Made by a program: the position numbers and the translations under genes
In this document: piece by piece, positions 23,041-25,962 of the stretch
Layout of the letters: each line of letters starts with the position of its first letter
How positions within the stretch are numbered: position 1 is the first letter of the stretch
The notes under the pieces: model-generated
Databases searched by the model: none
What the model was told of the DNA's origin: nothing
What the model saw: the letters and a program-made list of their open reading frames with translations, nothing else
NCBI GenBank assembly: GCA_946479745.1
Contig: CAMLGZ010000034.1
Location: forward strand, 1 to 25,962
Origin: an uncultured Pseudoxanthomonas sp.
Lineage (GTDB): Bacteria > Pseudomonadota > Gammaproteobacteria > Xanthomonadales > Xanthomonadaceae
DNA: 25,962 nt
Direction: 5' to 3'

Positions 23041-23234
23041 ACCTCTCCCGCTTGCGGGAGAGGTCAAGACGCGAAGCGTCGAGGGTGGGGGAAGTCCGAC
23101 CTCGCGAAAAACTCTCCGTCAGCGAGAGAAACGGAAAATTTCAGCGCAAACTGCGCAACACGACTTATGCATCCGCTTGCAGGCCCTCACCCTCCGCGCT
23201 GCGCGCGTCGACCTCTCCCACAAGTGGGAAAGGT
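23041..23234. repeat. Long inverted-repeat element between convergent genes
   Basis: The left end (23041-23064) is a perfect hairpin, ACCTCTCCCGC-TT-GCGGGAGAGGT, followed by GACGC-GAA-GCGTC and GAGGGTGGGGG. The right end (23184-23234) is a similar unit in inverse order, with CCCTCACCCTCC and a hairpin ACCTCTCCCAC-AA-GTGGGAAAGGT carrying one mismatch. About 90 bp separate the ends. The element fills the whole 206-bp gap between hemY and the GNAT gene and may serve as a two-way terminator. Confidence 0.82.
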
Positions 23235-23236
23235 GT

Positions 23237-23734
23237 TTATCCGACCGGCGCCACCTGCAACGAAACCTGCTTGGCGCCACCGTCCAACCACTGGCTGCCG
23301 ACTTCCTGAAAACCGAACTTGTCGTGAAATATCCGCGACGGTTCGTTGGGCGGCACCAGGTTGTATTCGCAAGCGACTACGGAAATGCCTTGAGCGCGGG
23401 CGAACTCGAACAAGTCCTGATACAGCCGGCTGCCCAGCCGCAATCCCTGATGCTCGCCGCTGACCACGATCCGGTCCACGTACAGGAACGACGGATAGCG
23501 CGCGGCGAACCACTCGAAGTTGGCGTTGACGTAGCCGCAGCCTTCGCGCATCGCCAGCAGGAACGCGCCGACCACGCCGTCGATCTCGACCACCTTGTGA
23601 TAGCAGGCATAACCTTGCAGTTGCCGCAGGCGCGCTTTGTCCATTGGGCTGGTATGGCTGACTTCGGATGCATTGAGCGCGACCACCGTAGCGAATTCGG
23701 CGGGTCGCGCGTCGCGCAATTCCACCTTAGTCAT
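23237..23734 (-). CDS. GNAT-family N-acetyltransferase
   Basis: A 165-residue protein with the GNAT pattern: LRDARPAEFATVVALN at the start, a central strand FLYVDRIVVSGEHQGLRLGSRLYQDLFEFARAQG containing the acetyl-CoA pyrophosphate-binding loop (Q-G-L-R-L-G), then ISVVACEYNLVPPNEPSRIFHDKFGFQEVG. It should move an acetyl group from acetyl-CoA to an amine; the acceptor is unknown. The frame extends upstream, but the ATG at 23734 overlaps the TGA of the DUF4349 gene as ATGA and matches the family start, so I use it. Confidence 0.93.
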   Translation of the reverse strand: MTKVELRDARPAEFATVVALNASEVSHTSPMDKARLRQLQGYACYHKVVEIDGVVGAFLLAMREGCGYVNANFEWFAARYPSFLYVDRIVVSGEHQGLRLGSRLYQDLFEFARAQGISVVACEYNLVPPNEPSRIFHDKFGFQEVGSQWLDGGAKQVSLQVAPVG

Positions 23735-24699
23735 GCGCGCTTGCGACGCAGAGCCCGCAACACAAACCAGCCCAGCGCCAGTACTACCCATAGCGGCCAC
23801 AGGCGGATCAGCACCAACGCAACTTCCAGCAAGCCGAACCAACCCGCACGTACCGATCCGCCTAGGCGCGAAAAGAAGCCTGGCCCGCTGTCGCGCACCG
23901 CCGCCTGCATGTCGGCCATTTCGGTACGGCGCAACTTCGGCAGTTGGTACAGCGAAAGATCCAAAGTGGCGAAGGCAACCCTATCTTCGAATTCCTTCTG
24001 CGCGATCAAGGCTTCGTCGCGACCGGACTTAGCGTCGTTGCGCGCGGAGATTACCGCTGCCTTCTGGCCCAGCTTGCCGCCTTGGTCCTTGGCATCGCCC
24101 AGCTCCTGCTGCGCTTCCTGGTTGCGCTGGTAAGCCAGCTGCTGGCGCAGCAGCTCGAACTGCGCATCGGCAGCGGCAAAGCTGCGCTTGTCCAGGAATT
24201 CCATGTGGCCGATGATCGAGCGCAGGAAAACTTGTGCCTTGTCGCTGGGCACGCGCACCGTGAGGGCACCGCGCACTGTGTATTCGGCCAGCTCCACCAG
24301 CTTGCCGTCGCCGATTGACTGACGGGTGACGTCCTGGATTTCGGCGGTGATGTCGTTGCTGGTCACGAATCCACCCTGCGCGGCCACGGCGTCCTCGATG
24401 GCCAATGCCGCGGCGTAGACGTCCTTGACCCGGAAATTGGCCTGTGCGGTGCGGATGAACTTGCGTTGCGCGTCGCTGTAGGTGGCTGCGCTCGAGGTGA
24501 GCTGGGTTTCGTTGGGAGCCTGGCTGGTAGCCTGCGACTCTGCTCCCCCCGCCGCATCGGCCGCAACTGCGGCGGCCGCGGCCGGCGCACTGGCTGCTTC
24601 CATTGCGGCCTGATTGGCGGATTCCTTTTTGGCGCAAGCCAAAAGGCTGACGCCTAGCGCGACGACAAAGGCGATACGGAACGAGGTACTGGTGTTCAT
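23731..24699 (-). CDS. DUF4349 lipoprotein with C-terminal membrane helix
   Basis: A 322-residue protein. The N-terminus has a signal with lipobox VSLLAC (Cys22), then an Ala-rich low-complexity linker (about 30-65). The DUF4349 core begins at RKFIRTAQANFRVKDVYAAALAIEDAVAAQGGFV and continues through LTVRVPSDKAQVFLRSI, a helical/coiled segment and VAFATLDLSLYQLP. The C-terminus has a membrane helix (about 290-314) and a basic tail. This is the usual layout of the family, whose function is unknown. The ATG at 24699 has AAGGAAG upstream. It is translationally coupled to the GNAT gene through ATGA. Confidence 0.92.
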   Translation of the reverse strand: MNTSTSFRIAFVVALGVSLLACAKKESANQAAMEAASAPAAAAAVAADAAGGAESQATSQAPNETQLTSSAATYSDAQRKFIRTAQANFRVKDVYAAALAIEDAVAAQGGFVTSNDITAEIQDVTRQSIGDGKLVELAEYTVRGALTVRVPSDKAQVFLRSIIGHMEFLDKRSFAAADAQFELLRQQLAYQRNQEAQQELGDAKDQGGKLGQKAAVISARNDAKSGRDEALIAQKEFEDRVAFATLDLSLYQLPKLRRTEMADMQAAVRDSGPGFFSRLGGSVRAGWFGLLEVALVLIRLWPLWVVLALGWFVLRALRRKRA

Positions 24700-24825
24700 G
24701 CTGCTTCCTTGGCAAGTGAGCCCACGCGGGCCAGGCGCAGCTTTCGCTGCTGCGATCTTGCAAGGTTACAACGGTGCATCCCGACGAACGGGGTTAAGCC
24801 CTGAATGCAGAATAATGTTCTACGA
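24700..24825. other. Gap between the thiolase gene and the DUF4349 gene
   Basis: This 126-bp stretch contains a short imperfect hairpin (GCGCAGC-TTTC-GCTGCTGC, around 24736-24754) and A+T-richer sequence near 24808-24825. No gene or clear terminator is visible. It may hold the DUF4349 promoter. Confidence 0.35.
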
Positions 24826-25962
24826 CTAACGTTCGACGATGGCCACCACGCCCATGCCGCCGGCGGTGCAGATGGACACCAGTGCGCGGCCGCCGCCGCG
24901 CTGCTTAAGTTCCTTGGCCACGGTGGCGATGATGCGCGCGCCGGTGGCGGCGAACGGATGGCCGGTGGCCAGCGAGGAACCGTTCGGATTCATCTTGGCC
25001 GGATCGATCTTGCCCATCGGCGCGTCCAGGCCCAGGCGGTTCTTGCAGTACTCCTCGCTCTCCCAGGCGCGCAGCGTGCACAGCACCTGGGCGGCGAAGG
25101 CCTCGTGGATTTCGTAGATGTCGAAGTCCTGCAGGGTCAGGCCGTGGCGCTTGAGCATTTCCGGCACAGCAATCGTCGGCGCCATCAGCAGGCCTTCGCC
25201 GTGCACGAAATCCACCGCCGCCACCTGCGCGTCGCGCAGGTACGCCATCGGCTCGTGGCCATGCGCCCTGGCCCATTCCTCGCTGGCCAACAGCACCGCG
25301 GCGGCGCCGTCGGTCAGCGGGGTGGAGTTGGCGGCGGTCAGCGTGCCGCGGCCGGAAGTCTTGTCGAAGGCCGGTTTCAGCGTCGCCAGTTTTTCCAGCG
25401 AGGTATCGGCGCGCAGGATGTTGTCGCGTTCCAGGCCGCGGAACGGTGCGATCAGGTCATCGAAGAAACCGCGCTCGTACGCCGCCGCCAGCTTGTGGTG
25501 CGAAGCGACCGCCAGTTCGTCTTGCGAGTCGCGCGAGATGCTCCACTGCTTGGCCATGTCCTCGCAGTGGTCGCCCATGCTCTTGCCGGTACGCGGCTCG
25601 GCCACGCCGGGGAACTCGGGCTTGAGCTCGGCGAACTTGAAGCCTTTGAGCAAAGTCTTGACCTTGTCGCCGGTGGTCTTGGCGCGGTTGGCGGCCAACA
25701 GGCGCGCGCGCAGCTTCTTGCCGTACACGATCGGCACTTCGGAAGTGGTGTCCGAACCGCCGCCGATACCCGATTCGATCTGGCCCAGCGCGATCTTGTT
25801 GCCGACGGTGATGATGGAATCCAGACTGGTGCCGCAGGCGCGCTGCAAGGTGATGCCGGGCGTCAGCGGCGACAGGCCGGAGGAGAGTGCGGCTTCGCGG
25901 CCCAGGTTCCAGTCGCTGGAATGCTTGATCACCGCGCCCATCGCCACTTCGCCCAGCTGCTG
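24826..25962 (-). CDS. fadI: Acetyl-CoA acyltransferase (FadI-like thiolase), 5' end outside window
   Basis: The 3' 378 codons of a thiolase; the frame runs off the right edge (QQLGEVAMGAVIKHSS...), so the start is not seen. The nucleophile is the cysteine in LQRACGTSLDS; the base histidine is in GSSLATGHPFAATGAR and the second catalytic cysteine in SICTAGGMG, with YEIHEAFAAQ between. The long insertion and the NGSSLATGHPFAATGAR form resemble FadI, which cleaves 3-ketoacyl-CoA in fatty acid beta-oxidation, more than biosynthetic PhaA. FadI usually pairs with FadJ; that gene would lie to the right, outside the window. Other thiolase subtypes remain possible. Confidence 0.88.
   Translation of the reverse strand, partial: QQLGEVAMGAVIKHSSDWNLGREAALSSGLSPLTPGITLQRACGTSLDSIITVGNKIALGQIESGIGGGSDTTSEVPIVYGKKLRARLLAANRAKTTGDKVKTLLKGFKFAELKPEFPGVAEPRTGKSMGDHCEDMAKQWSISRDSQDELAVASHHKLAAAYERGFFDDLIAPFRGLERDNILRADTSLEKLATLKPAFDKTSGRGTLTAANSTPLTDGAAAVLLASEEWARAHGHEPMAYLRDAQVAAVDFVHGEGLLMAPTIAVPEMLKRHGLTLQDFDIYEIHEAFAAQVLCTLRAWESEEYCKNRLGLDAPMGKIDPAKMNPNGSSLATGHPFAATGARIIATVAKELKQRGGGRALVSICTAGGMGVVAIVER

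Noticed and set aside
23035..23463. Plus-strand frame of 142 codons after hemY
   Set aside because: It starts inside a palindromic repeat and runs antisense into the GNAT gene.

Overview
The window is about 26 kb of G+C-rich (roughly 60-65%) gammaproteobacterial chromosome that looks like Xanthomonadaceae/Lysobacteraceae (Lysobacter, Luteimonas, Pseudoxanthomonas or Stenotrophomonas type). The grounds are an ole (long-chain olefin) gene cluster, an Ax21-family outer-membrane protein, the secB-gpsA and hemD-hemX-hemY arrangements, and many intergenic palindromic repeats of kinds common in this family. The genus is an inference. I saw no tRNA, rRNA, CRISPR array, integrase or transposase.

Positions 1-9.6 kb, all minus strand, read from right to left: oleA (thiolase-like condensing enzyme), then a Fic-domain protein, a type III DNA methyltransferase (mod) and its restriction/helicase partner (res), then oleB and oleC, and finally a small DUF559 nuclease-like gene beside a 6-bp tandem array at the window edge. 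The ole enzymes join two fatty acyl-CoAs head to head and carry the product through a beta-lactone to a cis-olefin. A 5.4-kb Fic-mod-res cassette splits oleA from oleB, and the res stop codon overlaps the oleB start as ATGA. The oleB stop codon lies inside a 28-bp REP-type inverted repeat that fills the oleB-oleC gap. oleD is not in the window.

Positions 9.6-14.1 kb: a DUF4156 lipoprotein bracketed by two related long inverted-repeat elements, a large secreted double-domain M16 zinc peptidase, and a divergent SDR oxidoreductase. Positions 14.1-16.5 kb: a strong sigma-54 (-24/-12) promoter match precedes a small exported protein with three 15-residue repeats of no known function; then trmL (tRNA wobble 2'-O-methylation) and an Ax21-family protein closed by a clear intrinsic terminator.

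Positions 16.6-19.4 kb (minus): gpsA, secB, a membrane-anchored rhodanese and a small exported protein. From 19.4 to 23.0 kb a hotdog thioesterase diverges from hemD-hemX-hemY. From 23.0 to 26 kb (minus): a GNAT acetyltransferase translationally coupled to a DUF4349 lipoprotein, and the 3' part of a FadI-like thiolase running off the right edge.

The items most worth a second look are the restriction cassette embedded in the olefin operon, with its compositionally distinct target-recognition segment and operator-like palindromes, and the sigma-54-linked repeat protein.
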